DNA from: an uncultured Collinsella sp.
Lineage (GTDB): Bacteria > Actinomycetota > Coriobacteriia > Coriobacteriales > Coriobacteriaceae
Reading direction: 5' to 3'
Length of the DNA: 22,608 nucleotides
Assembly (NCBI GenBank): GCA_958421655.1
Contig: CATZMG010000034.1
Coordinates: 1 to 22,608, forward strand
Program-made: the position numbers and the translations under genes
Part shown: positions 7,514 through 15,085 of the stretch, piece after piece
How the letters are laid out: each line of letters opens with the position of its first letter
Position numbering within the stretch: the first letter of the stretch is position 1
The notes under the pieces: model-generated
What the model was told of the DNA's origin: nothing
Seen by the model: only the letters and a program-made list of their open reading frames with translations
Databases searched by the model: none

Positions 7514-9403
7514 ATGAACGGAGTTTTGCTCATGGTTGTGGCCGCGGCGGTGCTCGCCTGCGGCTATCTGGGCTACGGCCGCTGGCTGGCCAACAAGTGG
7601 GGCGTTGACAAAGAGGCCCTCACGCCGGCCAAGCGCATGAAGGACGGCAACAGCTTCTCGCCCGTCTCCGCCTTCACCGCGTTTTCGCACCAGTTCAGCT
7701 CGATCTGCGGTGCTGGCCCTGTCACGGGTACGATCGTCGCCATGGCCTTTGGCTGGCTGCCCGTCGTGCTCTGGGTCCTCGTCGGCGGCATCTTCTTTGG
7801 CGCCGTCCACGACTTTGGTGCCCTGTACGCTTCGATGAAGAACAACGGCAAGTCGCTCGCTCAGCTCATCGAGAAGTACATAGGCAAGACCGGCCGTCGC
7901 CTGTTCCTGCTGTTCTGCTGGCTGTTCTGCATCATCGTCATCGCCGCCTTCACTGACATGGTCTGCAAGACGTTCATGTTCACCCCGGTCGTTGACGCTT
8001 CTGGTGCTGCTACCGGTGCCATCGACTTCACCAAGTCCTATGCCGCCGGCTGCGCTGGTACCATTTCCATCCTGTTCACCTTCGTCGCTATCGCCTTTGG
8101 TTGGGCCCAGAAGAAGTTCAACCTCACCGGCGCTGCCGAGTTCGTCACTGGCGTTGTCCTCATGGTTCTCATGTTCGCCGTCGGCATGCAGTTCCCGGTC
8201 TACCTGGATAAGTTCCAGTGGTTCGCCGTCGTCATGGTCTACCTGGTCTTCGCTGGCGCTATGCCCATCCAGATGCTCAAGACCCCGCGTGACTACCTCA
8301 CTTCCATCATGATGATCGTCATGATCGTCTGCGCTGTCCTTGGCATCGTCGTCCTGGGCGTCAACGGTCAGGCCACTATCACCGCTCCGGTCTTCACCGG
8401 CTTCTCCACTGCCTCAGGCATGATGTTCCCGGTCCTGTTCGTCTCCGTCGCTTGCGGTGCTCTCTCCGGTTTCCACAGCCTCGTTTCTTCCGGCACCTCT
8501 TCTAAGCAGGTCGAGAAGGAGCAGGACGCCGTCAAGGTCGGTTACGGCGCCATGATCGTCGAGTCCTTCGTCGGCATCCTTGCCATCATCGTCGCCGGCA
8601 TCATGTTCTCCGACATGAACACCGCCGGTACCGGCGCCCTCAACGCCGGTGTCGCTTCCACCCCGTTCCAGATCTTCGCCGCTGGCATCTCCCGCGGTAT
8701 GCAGGCCTTCGGTGTTGACGGCACGCTCGCTACCGTCTTTATGACCATGAACGTCTCCGCTCTGGCCCTGACCTCGCTCGACGCCGTCGCCCGCATCGCC
8801 CGCACTTCGTTCTCCGAGTTCTTTGCCCAGACCAACGATGCCCTGGCCATCGAGTCCAAGGCCGGCTACATGAAGGTCCTCGGCAACCCCTGGTTCGCCA
8901 CGGTCGTTACCCTGCTTCCCGGTCTCGCCCTCGCTTTTGGTGGCTATGCCAACATCTGGCCGCTCTTTGGTGCTTCCAACCAGCTGCTCGGCGGCATGAC
9001 CATGATCACCCTCGCCGTGTTCTGCAAGTGCACCGGCCGCAAGGGCTGGATGCTCTATGTGCCCGTCGCCTTCCTGCTCTGCTGCACCTTCACCTCGCTG
9101 GTCCAGAGCGCCATGGGCTGCATGGCCGCTGTCCAGGCTTACGGCTTCTTCGGCACCATCCCGGCTACCGCCACCACGGCCGCCGTCTCCGTCGCCGCCA
9201 CCAAGGGCCTGCAGCTTGTCTTCGCCGTCCTGCTGATGGTCCTGGGCCTCATCGTCGCCGTCAACTGCCTCAAGGAGCTCTTCGGCAAGGAGGCCGGTTC
9301 CATGCCCGACGAGGAGCCCGAGTGGTCCGAGATGGGCAAGGCCGAGTACGGCCGCGCCGCTGCCGCTGAGGCTCCTGCCGACGCCGAGGCCGCCAAGGCT
9401 TAG
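7514..9403 (+). CDS. cstA: CstA-family transporter (carbon starvation protein / pyruvate or peptide uptake)
   Basis: A polytopic inner-membrane protein of the CstA family; E. coli members include CstA and the pyruvate symporter BtsT. The first 120 residues show the family core: a first membrane helix, then SAFTAFSHQFSSICGAGPVTG, GWLPVVLWVLVGGIFFGAVHDF and KSLAQLIEKYIG. Many hydrophobic helices follow, with a short charged, Ala/Glu-rich cytoplasmic tail. At 629 aa it is shorter than E. coli CstA (about 700). GGAGG at 7502-7506 lies seven bases before the ATG. Codon use is strongly biased to C-ending codons (TTC, GTC, ATC), suggesting high expression. The leader regulation implies control by Ile/Val supply, which favours amino-acid or peptide import over pyruvate, but the substrate cannot be read from the sequence. 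The gene is monocistronic, with its own terminator. Confidence 0.9.
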   Translation: MNGVLLMVVAAAVLACGYLGYGRWLANKWGVDKEALTPAKRMKDGNSFSPVSAFTAFSHQFSSICGAGPVTGTIVAMAFGWLPVVLWVLVGGIFFGAVHDFGALYASMKNNGKSLAQLIEKYIGKTGRRLFLLFCWLFCIIVIAAFTDMVCKTFMFTPVVDASGAATGAIDFTKSYAAGCAGTISILFTFVAIAFGWAQKKFNLTGAAEFVTGVVLMVLMFAVGMQFPVYLDKFQWFAVVMVYLVFAGAMPIQMLKTPRDYLTSIMMIVMIVCAVLGIVVLGVNGQATITAPVFTGFSTASGMMFPVLFVSVACGALSGFHSLVSSGTSSKQVEKEQDAVKVGYGAMIVESFVGILAIIVAGIMFSDMNTAGTGALNAGVASTPFQIFAAGISRGMQAFGVDGTLATVFMTMNVSALALTSLDAVARIARTSFSEFFAQTNDALAIESKAGYMKVLGNPWFATVVTLLPGLALAFGGYANIWPLFGASNQLLGGMTMITLAVFCKCTGRKGWMLYVPVAFLLCCTFTSLVQSAMGCMAAVQAYGFFGTIPATATTAAVSVAATKGLQLVFAVLLMVLGLIVAVNCLKELFGKEAGSMPDEEPEWSEMGKAEYGRAAAAEAPADAEAAKA

Positions 9404-9445
9404 TCGACCTGACGAGTTGAACGTCACATCTATATGACTCGGAAA

Positions 9446-9482
9446 GACCGGGGCCGCGACTTCGCGGGCTCGGTCCTTTTTT
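9446..9482 (+). terminator. cstA terminator
   Basis: A 13-bp stem with one wobble and one mismatch (9446-9458 with 9463-9475), loop ACTT, is followed by six T at 9477-9482, 43 bases after the cstA stop. Confidence 0.88.
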
Positions 9483-9544
9483 CATGCAAAAGCGGGTGAC
9501 GCTCGAGTGTTCTCGCAGATGTTTTGCGTGGATAAGGGCGCGCG

Positions 9545-9574
9545 TTGTACCATATAGACGTATATGTGTACATA
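9545..9574 (+). promoter_or_regulatory. Promoter and palindromic region of the Toprim-protein gene
   Basis: TTGTAC (9545-9550) could be a -35 box with TACATA (9569-9574) as -10, giving an 18-bp spacer and a very short 5' leader. The same stretch is an imperfect palindrome: TGTAC (9546-9550) and CATATA (9551-9556) mirror TATATG (9561-9566) and TGTACA (9567-9572) around GACG, with one extra base on the right. Such symmetry suggests an operator, possibly autoregulated by the winged-helix N-terminus of the product. Confidence 0.45.
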
Positions 9575-9587
9575 TGAAAGGGGCCCC

Positions 9588-11759
9588 GTGGCCAAGACGG
9601 TATATTCCGATAACCAAAATAATGTCGATGCCCTGGCTGAACGTCTGAGCAGCCAGACGTCGCTTTCTGCCGAGCGTGCCAAGCTGGTTGCCTACGACCT
9701 GCTCTGCCGCAAGGCGCTCAAGATTAAGTCGAGTGCGCTGGCGCAGATTTTCCGCTCCGTCGATAAGGAATGTGACACCAAGGCGATGCGCGATGAGCTT
9801 ATCGCGGCAAATATCGTGACAAAGATCGAGGGTAGCGGTATTAACGGGCGCCCGGCGTTCTATACCATCAATGCCGAGATCCGCGATGTCCAGGAGCAGC
9901 CTGCCGAGTCCGTCGAAGATTTTGTCGTCGAGGATTCCGCTGACGTGCCTGCTGTGGAAGAAGTTGCTCCGCGTGAGCATGTCGATACCGATGAGTTGCT
10001 CGATGAGAACGTCGTGCGTGCCTTTACGGCCAAGGCAGGACGCGGCGGTTTTGGCGGGGGTGGCAAGCGCGATGCGCAGCGCCGCGCGCAGCAGGAGCGC
10101 TTCCGTCGCGCCGTTGCTCAAAAGGGTGAGACGGATGCCGAGGCCGTCGAGGAAAAGTCCGTCGGGATGCAGGAGCCGATTCGCACTCAAGAGCATGCTG
10201 AGATCCAGGAGCCCAAGCGTCGCCGCGGTGCCCACTTTAAGGCCGAGCAGCGAGGTATTGCATGCGAGATCCAGGATTCCGTCGAGGCTGCTGACGCGTC
10301 CGATGAACCGGTCAAGAAGGCTCCGGGTTCATGCCGTCCCGGCCGCGGTTTTGCGGGACGCGCGTATCCCGTAAAGCATCAGGAGAAGGGCGAGTCGGTT
10401 TCGACCACCCAGGACGAGAAGGCCGTTGAGCCGGCGGCTCGCGAGCAGAAGCCTGTTGAGCCGCAGCTTGAGGTTGATGCCGAGGCCAAGGGCCAGCAGC
10501 CTACTGATGAGCAGGCGGAGCAGGGCGCGTCGAGCAAGCCTCGCCGCCGTCGCCATCGTGGGGGCCGCAGTTCCCATGCCGAGACTGCGGCCGAGAAGAC
10601 CACGCCGCAGAACGAGGATGCGAAGGCCGAGGTTTCTTCGGGGCAGCCTAAGCGCCAGCCGGCGAAGGAGAGCAAGTCCGTTCGTCCGCAGAAGCAAGCG
10701 TCTATGCCGAAGCGCGAGCGCAATTCCCAAGGCGATTCTAAGCGCAAGTCTCAGAGGAAGCCGGAGTCTGCCGCAGCAGATACTGCTGCCCAGCAGCCCA
10801 AGTCGGCCGTTCACGGCGAGGCCTCGGCGTTTGCCCTTGCCTGCGTTTTAGGCAGGCAGCTGCTCAAAGTTGTCCCTACGCCCACGGCGCTCTCTAAGAT
10901 TAAGGAGCAGCAGACACAGATCGTAAAGGTCGAGGGCAAGGACGGCAAAAAGGCTCCGCAGCGCACTCAGCACAACGAGATGTCCAACCGCAAGATTGCC
11001 GAGGAAATCGCAATCATCCAGGCTTGGATCGAGCAGAACCGAGGTGCCGATACGCCGGTTGCCTCGCGCCGCCAGCGTGCCTACCAGATCTTTAACGACG
11101 AGAAGGCTTTTGACGGCAAGCACGGTGAGCGCTTGATCAGGCGTATGACCGAAAAGGGCATCAGCATGCAGGCGATCAAGGTCGCCCCCAATCGCCCCGT
11201 GCACTTTACGGGCTTCTTTACGCTGGGCGCCGACAAGCCGTTCATTATGGTCGAGAACCTGGACACCTACGACGAGATCGTCAAGCTGCTGCGTGGCCGC
11301 AAGCACGCCAAGCTCTTTGGCATCAAGGTGGGCGGCGTGATTTTTGGCGGCGGATGCAAGGCGAGCGTCTCGCATGCCCTGGACGATTATCTGGCTGAGA
11401 TTGGCTATCGCTTTAACTACGTCTACTACGTAGGCGATATCGATCGCGAGGGCGCGCGCATTGTCGAGCAGGCTCGCAATGCCAATGTGGTTGAGATTCG
11501 CCTGCATGCCGGCATGTACCGTGCCATGCTCGCCGAGCATAAGCGTCGCGTGAAGGCCGGCGGCGAGTGCGAGCCCGCGGCTGCCAACCAGGGCGTGCCG
11601 CAGAACCTGGCGGCGACGATCAAGGATCTGCCCATGGTCACGCGCGTGCAGTTCCGCAACGTGCTGCGCGAGGGCGGGCGCATTCCGCAGGAGATTCTGA
11701 TGACCGCAGACTATCGGGATGGCGACTCGGGAAGCTTCGACCGCATGCTCAACAACTAG
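9588..11759 (+). CDS. Unknown protein: winged-helix-like N-terminus, charged linker, C-terminal Toprim (JetD_C/DUF2220-like) domain
   Basis: The start is GTG 9588 behind AAAGG/AAAGGGG (9577-9583); an ATG at 9564 would skip that site. Residues 1 to about 88 look like a small helical, winged-helix fold. About 95-410 is low-complexity, rich in Glu, Lys, Arg, Pro and Gln, with an Arg/Gly patch (PRRRRHRGGRSS), and is presumably disordered. About 413-723 is folded and contains VENLDTYDE with Glu556 and YVGDIDREGARI with Asp617 and Asp619. That is the acidic Glu plus Asp-x-Asp signature of Toprim folds, in the arrangement seen in JetD C-terminal domains. No jetA, jetB or jetC lies nearby. A nucleic-acid cleavage or binding role is plausible but not shown. 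The gene ends at copy 2 of the hairpin repeat. Confidence 0.7.
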   Translation: MAKTVYSDNQNNVDALAERLSSQTSLSAERAKLVAYDLLCRKALKIKSSALAQIFRSVDKECDTKAMRDELIAANIVTKIEGSGINGRPAFYTINAEIRDVQEQPAESVEDFVVEDSADVPAVEEVAPREHVDTDELLDENVVRAFTAKAGRGGFGGGGKRDAQRRAQQERFRRAVAQKGETDAEAVEEKSVGMQEPIRTQEHAEIQEPKRRRGAHFKAEQRGIACEIQDSVEAADASDEPVKKAPGSCRPGRGFAGRAYPVKHQEKGESVSTTQDEKAVEPAAREQKPVEPQLEVDAEAKGQQPTDEQAEQGASSKPRRRRHRGGRSSHAETAAEKTTPQNEDAKAEVSSGQPKRQPAKESKSVRPQKQASMPKRERNSQGDSKRKSQRKPESAAADTAAQQPKSAVHGEASAFALACVLGRQLLKVVPTPTALSKIKEQQTQIVKVEGKDGKKAPQRTQHNEMSNRKIAEEIAIIQAWIEQNRGADTPVASRRQRAYQIFNDEKAFDGKHGERLIRRMTEKGISMQAIKVAPNRPVHFTGFFTLGADKPFIMVENLDTYDEIVKLLRGRKHAKLFGIKVGGVIFGGGCKASVSHALDDYLAEIGYRFNYVYYVGDIDREGARIVEQARNANVVEIRLHAGMYRAMLAEHKRRVKAGGECEPAAANQGVPQNLAATIKDLPMVTRVQFRNVLREGGRIPQEILMTADYRDGDSGSFDRMLNN

Positions 11760-11766
11760 GGCGTTC

Positions 11767-11903
11767 GGCCCCGGGAGAGCGGGGACACCGGCTTAGGTTT
11801 CCTGCTCTACAGTCCTGCTCACGACGGAGGCCACATTAAGTGGCCTCCTGTTCGTGCGGAACTTGCGATAAACCTAAGCCGGTGTCCCCGCTCTCCCGGG
11901 GCC
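11767..11903 (+). repeat. Long hairpin repeat element, copy 2
   Basis: Seven bases after the stop of the Toprim gene, 11767-11800 pairs with 11870-11903 over 34 bp without a mismatch. The core 11795-11875 matches the copy 1 core in length (81 bp) with about seven differences. In the central hairpin, A-T of copy 1 (7055/7075) is replaced by G-C (11827/11847), a compensatory change. The outer 28 bp of each arm differ from copy 1 but are fully self-complementary. The orientation relative to the upstream gene is the same as in copy 1. No T-tract or coding potential is seen. Confidence 0.87.
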
Positions 11904-11968
11904 TGCGGCTACTTGGTTGTCGCATGCGGCTCGCTTTTCGGAACAGGGCTGATAATTCTAGATGCAAG

Positions 11969-12000
11969 GCGCTCTTGGTCGTTATGGGCCTGGGGCGTCT
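11969..12000. repeat. Degenerate copy of the tRNA-Gln terminator hairpin
   Basis: These 32 bases align without gaps to the hairpin at 12057-12088, with 22 identities including a shared CGTTATGG loop. The stem here is weakened by wobbles. The pair brackets a tRNA 3'-end remnant, which suggests a decayed duplication. The bases before it (11904-11968) hold nothing I can identify apart from a GATAAT that could be a -10 box. Confidence 0.4.
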
Positions 12001-12007
12001 GTCTTAT

Positions 12008-12047
12008 ATAGGTAGATTCCTTGCGGGTTCGAATCCCTCCGCTTGCC
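12008..12047 (+). pseudogene. tRNA 3'-end remnant
   Basis: The stretch has a T-arm with canonical loop TTCGAAT (12028-12034) and an acceptor-like end finishing in GCCCA, but no matching D-arm, anticodon arm or clean 5' acceptor strand can be built upstream. A GCAAGG at 11964-11969 matches only with a bulge. Seventeen bases (12025-12041) are the exact inverted copy of the T-arm of the tRNA-Gln gene (12106-12122). It reads as a deletion-scarred tRNA or an integration-site scar. Confidence 0.4.
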
Positions 12048-12055
12048 CACAAGAA

Positions 12056-12087
12056 AGCGCCCTGGGCCGTTATGGACTCAGGGCGCT
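12056..12087 (-). terminator. Terminator after tRNA-Gln
   Basis: A perfect 9-bp stem (12056-12064 with 12079-12087) lies just downstream of the tRNA on the minus strand and is followed there by TTTCTT. It also has TTTT on its plus-strand side (12091-12094), so it may work in both directions. Confidence 0.6.
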
Positions 12088-12096
12088 CAATTTTAA

Positions 12097-12171
12097 TGGC
12101 TGGGACGGAGGGATTCGAACCCCCAACAGCCGGCACCAAAAACCGGAGTTCTACCGTTGAACTACGTCCCA
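12097..12171 (-). tRNA. tRNA-Gln (anticodon TTG)
   Basis: A complete cloverleaf can be folded on the minus strand. The acceptor is TGGGACG with CGTCCCA, discriminator G and an encoded CCA. The D-arm lies in AGTTCAACGGTAGAACT, and the anticodon stem CCGGT/GCCGG includes one G-U pair. The seven-base loop TTTTGGT has anticodon TTG at plus-strand 12137-12139, and the T-loop is TTCGAAT. The gene reads CAA, and probably CAG by wobble. It lies 38 bases downstream of the CwlM-like gene. Confidence 0.96.
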
Positions 12172-12209
12172 ATGTGTGGTGTTGCCCAAAAGCAACTCGT
12201 TTAGTTTAC

Positions 12210-13115
12210 CTAATCTGCGAGGGCATCGCAAACGACATCGAGCAGGCGTACGGCGAGTGTCTGCGCGTCGCTGGCCGTGAAGGTGCCGTTGTAGCGCGTC
12301 ATGCCCGTTAGCTCAATGCGAATGCGTGCCGGCTTCTGCTGCGCGGCGACATTGGCAGTGCGGATGCGCTGGGCCAGGTTGTGGCACTCGGCGAGGGCAA
12401 TCGTGGCGCGCGGTGCGGCGTCGGCGGGCAGCTCGTCGCTTGCAATCTCGAGCACCAGGTCAACGTCGGTTGGGACCTCGGAGTCGCAGAGCATCATGCC
12501 GCTGTTGTCGGTCGTTGCCGTGGCGATATTCCACATGCGCGACGCAACACTGCGTGCGATGGGGTCCTCGCCGATAACGGCAATCTGGAAGCGCTCGAGC
12601 ACGTTGGCGGCGCGAGCAAAACCGATGCGGGACTCGGCTTCGGTGACCGAGGGCTTGCCCTCCCACACATGGTGCAGGCGGTTGATGTAGGCGTAGGTGT
12701 CCTGGAAGGCCATGCCGTCGGCAAACAGGCCGACATTTTCCTGGAACTGCTGCAGGGCGGCCTCGGTATGCGGACCAAAGTAGCCGTCGTCTTCACCACA
12801 GGCAAAGCCCAAAACGTTGAGAGCGCGCTGCAGGGCCTGCACATCGGCGCCATGGAAATTGGGCATGCGCAGATAGAGAGTGCGATCGCCCAGCTTATAC
12901 GAAGCGTCTACAAGGGCGCTCCAGCAGGGGATATCGACGGCATGACCGGCAGCAAGGCCGCTGTCGAGCCTGAAGGTGCTGACGGCCTGCTCAGTGGTGG
13001 CTCCAAAGTACTTGTCGGTGACTTCGGCGGCATCAATCGTGTAGCCGAGCTGCAGGAGACGAGACTGCACGTCCTCGACGGCTGCTCCTTGCATGCCCGT
13101 TGTAATAGGTTCCAT
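12210..13115 (-). CDS. CwlM-like protein: two peptidoglycan-binding repeats and a degenerate amidase domain
   Basis: Two PG_binding_1 repeats occupy about residues 1-72 and 75-150. The joining segment WSALVDASYKLGDRTLYLR and the repeat around VQALQRALNVLGF closely resemble mycobacterial CwlM as I remember it. There is no signal peptide, as in CwlM, which acts in the cytoplasm as a regulator of peptidoglycan precursor synthesis rather than as a hydrolase. The remaining 150 residues follow the order of an Amidase_3 fold (VDLVLEIASDE, then CHNLAQRI, then RIRIELTGMTRY and a final amphipathic helix). They are shortened and show none of the usual His/Glu zinc ligands. AAAGGGG precedes the ATG by seven bases. 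The fold assignment of the C-terminus is inference. Confidence 0.72.
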   Translation of the reverse strand: MEPITTGMQGAAVEDVQSRLLQLGYTIDAAEVTDKYFGATTEQAVSTFRLDSGLAAGHAVDIPCWSALVDASYKLGDRTLYLRMPNFHGADVQALQRALNVLGFACGEDDGYFGPHTEAALQQFQENVGLFADGMAFQDTYAYINRLHHVWEGKPSVTEAESRIGFARAANVLERFQIAVIGEDPIARSVASRMWNIATATTDNSGMMLCDSEVPTDVDLVLEIASDELPADAAPRATIALAECHNLAQRIRTANVAAQQKPARIRIELTGMTRYNGTFTASDAQTLAVRLLDVVCDALAD

Positions 13116-13253
13116 GAACGAACCCCTTTCGGCGTACCATTCGTACTATTTGAGCGTCTGTCGGATAGACAACGCAAAGGGATGCATAAACATGCACTCA
13201 ACAGTGTAGCAAGTTGTACCCAAATACGCTGCTGACAGGTTTTATTACCCCCG
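13116..13253 (-). promoter_or_regulatory. Intergenic region with a possible promoter for the CwlM-like gene
   Basis: On the minus strand, TTGTCT is followed after 17-18 bp by ATAGTA/TAGTAC, about 20-30 bases before the ATG. This is a moderate promoter candidate. No terminator hairpin with a T-tract separates the two genes, so read-through from the polyprenyl synthase gene is also possible. Confidence 0.35.
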
Positions 13254-14279
13254 CTAGTTAAGGCGCTCCACAAAGAAATCTGCCATGGAGAGGAACAGCT
13301 CGCGTGCGTGCGGATCAAGCTCAACGTTCTCGATGGCCGCTTTCGCCTTGGCGGTCAGGTCGAGCGCGTAAGTGTGGGCGTAATCGATGGAGCCGGTCTC
13401 CTGGAAGATCTCCACGGCGCGTGCAAGTTGCGCGGGGTCCTCGGTGCCCGAGGAAAGGATTGCCTCGACCTCGTCGTGATAACGCTCGTCTGACAGGGCG
13501 TGCACGGCGACGAGGGTGCGTTTGCCCTCGGTGATATCGGTGCGGAAGTCCTTGTTGGCGGCCTCTTTGGTGCCGATCAAGTTGAGCAGATCGTCCTGAA
13601 TCTGAAAGGCAAGGCCCGTGTGCAGGCCAAAGGCGCGCAGCGCTTCGATTTGCTTATCGCTGCCGCCGCCGATAATGGCTCCGGCGGCAAGCGGCGTGGC
13701 TCCGCTGTAAAACGCGGTCTTGTGCGTCGCCATGTCCAGGTAGTCATCAACCGAGATATCAAAGCGCCCGTCACGGACCCAACCCAGGTCGAGTGCTTGA
13801 CCCTCGATGGTGCGGACGATCATCTCGGTAAGCTCGTGGAGCACGCGCAGCTTCACGTCGGACTCAAGCGTAGGGTCGTCGAGAACCGTCTTGGTGACCA
13901 TGGTGAGCGCCAGGTCGCCACAATTGATGGCAAGGCCCGTGCCCTCGGTAAGGTGCATGCAGGGCTTGCCTCGACGAAGTTGTCCGTTGTCGGCGATGTC
14001 GTCGTGGATCAGCGCGCCCGACTGGAAATGCTCGATGGCTGCCGCGGCGCTGCGGGCGCTCTCGAAGCTGCCACCTACCGCGGTGGCGGCGAGCATGCAG
14101 ATGAGCGGGCGGTGGCGCTTGCCGGCATTGGCCGTAAATGTCGAGAGCGGGGTATACAGGTAGCGCTCGATATCGGCAGAGGTCGCCTGTCCGTCAAAGA
14201 ACGTGGCCAGATAGTCGTTGATCTGGCCAAAGTGCTGGGCTAAAAAGCTGGTAAACGGACTGGACACGGGTTCTCGCAT
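13254..14279 (-). CDS. Polyprenyl (geranylgeranyl-type) diphosphate synthase
   Basis: A trans-prenyltransferase that condenses isopentenyl diphosphate with an allylic diphosphate, feeding quinone or other isoprenoid synthesis. Family motifs in order are GKRHRP (53-58), the first Asp-rich motif HDDIADN with Asp93, Asp94 and Asp97, GQALDLGW (160-167), KTAFY (187-191) and FQIQDDLLN. The second Asp-rich motif reads DDLLN (229-233), where the fifth position is usually Asp. Asn there keeps the first two metal ligands. The length of 341 aa is normal for the family. Product chain length cannot be predicted safely. The ribosome-binding site is weak (AAGAAAG). The gene lies between the broken PTS-HAD gene and the CwlM-like gene on the same strand. 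Confidence 0.9.
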   Translation of the reverse strand: MREPVSSPFTSFLAQHFGQINDYLATFFDGQATSADIERYLYTPLSTFTANAGKRHRPLICMLAATAVGGSFESARSAAAAIEHFQSGALIHDDIADNGQLRRGKPCMHLTEGTGLAINCGDLALTMVTKTVLDDPTLESDVKLRVLHELTEMIVRTIEGQALDLGWVRDGRFDISVDDYLDMATHKTAFYSGATPLAAGAIIGGGSDKQIEALRAFGLHTGLAFQIQDDLLNLIGTKEAANKDFRTDITEGKRTLVAVHALSDERYHDEVEAILSSGTEDPAQLARAVEIFQETGSIDYAHTYALDLTAKAKAAIENVELDPHARELFLSMADFFVERLN

Positions 14280-14392
14280 TCTTTCTTAGGTTGCATCGTT
14301 GCGGTGTGCAGATACCATATTGCCACATTGGAGTTGCTGGCGCGTCTGTTTTGTCGATTTGGGGAAACGGGACGCGTGCGCGTGCCGGCTGC

Positions 14393-15085
14393 TTATATAA
14401 GCCTAAAGTGCTCGAGCGCCTTGACGACGCCATCTTTGTCGACCGAGTCGGTGATGTAGTCGGCGCGCTTTTTGAGATAGTCCGGCGCATTGCCCATGGC
14501 GATGCCGACATCGACGGCGTTCATCAGCGAGACGTCATTGCTGGCGTCGCCGATGCCGTATACGGTTCCATGGTGGGGATCAAGGGCGTCGAGTACAGAC
14601 TGGATGCCCCCGCGCTTCGTGCATTCGCGGGGCGAGATTTCGGTTACCTCGAGTTCGAGCTCGTTAAAGCACAACAACGGCTCAAGTGCCTTATCTTGAG
14701 CGATGTGGTTGGCGAGCGATGTAGACATCAAGATCTTGTAGGCACTGTAATGTTGCAGCTGCGTGACTGCGTCGCCCAGGGTGCGCGCGTATCCGGGAGC
14801 ATCGGGGGCATCGGCACTCATGCGCACGACGCCGTTGAGACCCTCAAAGCGGATGACCTCGCCCGATTGCTCAAGGTAGGGGGCAAGACGCTGCAGCATA
14901 CTGGGCGTCATCGACAGATCGCGAACTGCGTGTCCGTTGATCTCGGCGTAACCGCCCGCAAGACAGACGATGCCGGTCCAGGGCAGCTCAAGAAGTTTGG
15001 GGTGGATGCAACTGAGGGTGCGCCCTGTGCAGATAAAGGCCATGTTGCCGTTTGCAACGAAATCGCGGATTGCCTGCGAAACCGC
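14393..15085 (-). pseudogene. Severed C-terminal part of the HAD phosphatase domain
   Basis: Immediately after the TAG at 15086-15088 the same frame continues for 230 residues: AVSQAIRDFVANGN, then FICTGR (HAD motif II), TKRGGIQ (motif III Lys) and GIGDASNDVSLM (motif IV). It ends in a natural TAA. This is a Cof/HAD-IIB-type phosphatase body. Its nucleophile motif lies upstream of the stop, in the PTS gene product. Re-initiation at ATG 15041-15043 would give a 216-residue protein lacking motif I and therefore presumably inactive. Only amber suppression or read-through would give the full 815-residue product. No frameshift is needed to join the parts. Confidence 0.82.

Noticed and set aside
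8414..9427. 337-codon open frame on the minus strand opposite cstA
   Set aside because: It is a shadow of the strongly biased cstA codons: Gly/Asp/Glu-rich with no recognisable domain.
9588..11759. A Wadjet anti-plasmid defence system
   Set aside because: Only a JetD_C-like domain is present. No JetA, JetB or JetC gene is in the window and the N-terminal part does not resemble JetD.
12381..13235. 284-codon plus-strand frame opposite the CwlM-like gene
   Set aside because: It has no ribosome-binding site or domain, and the opposite frame encodes clear peptidoglycan-binding repeats.
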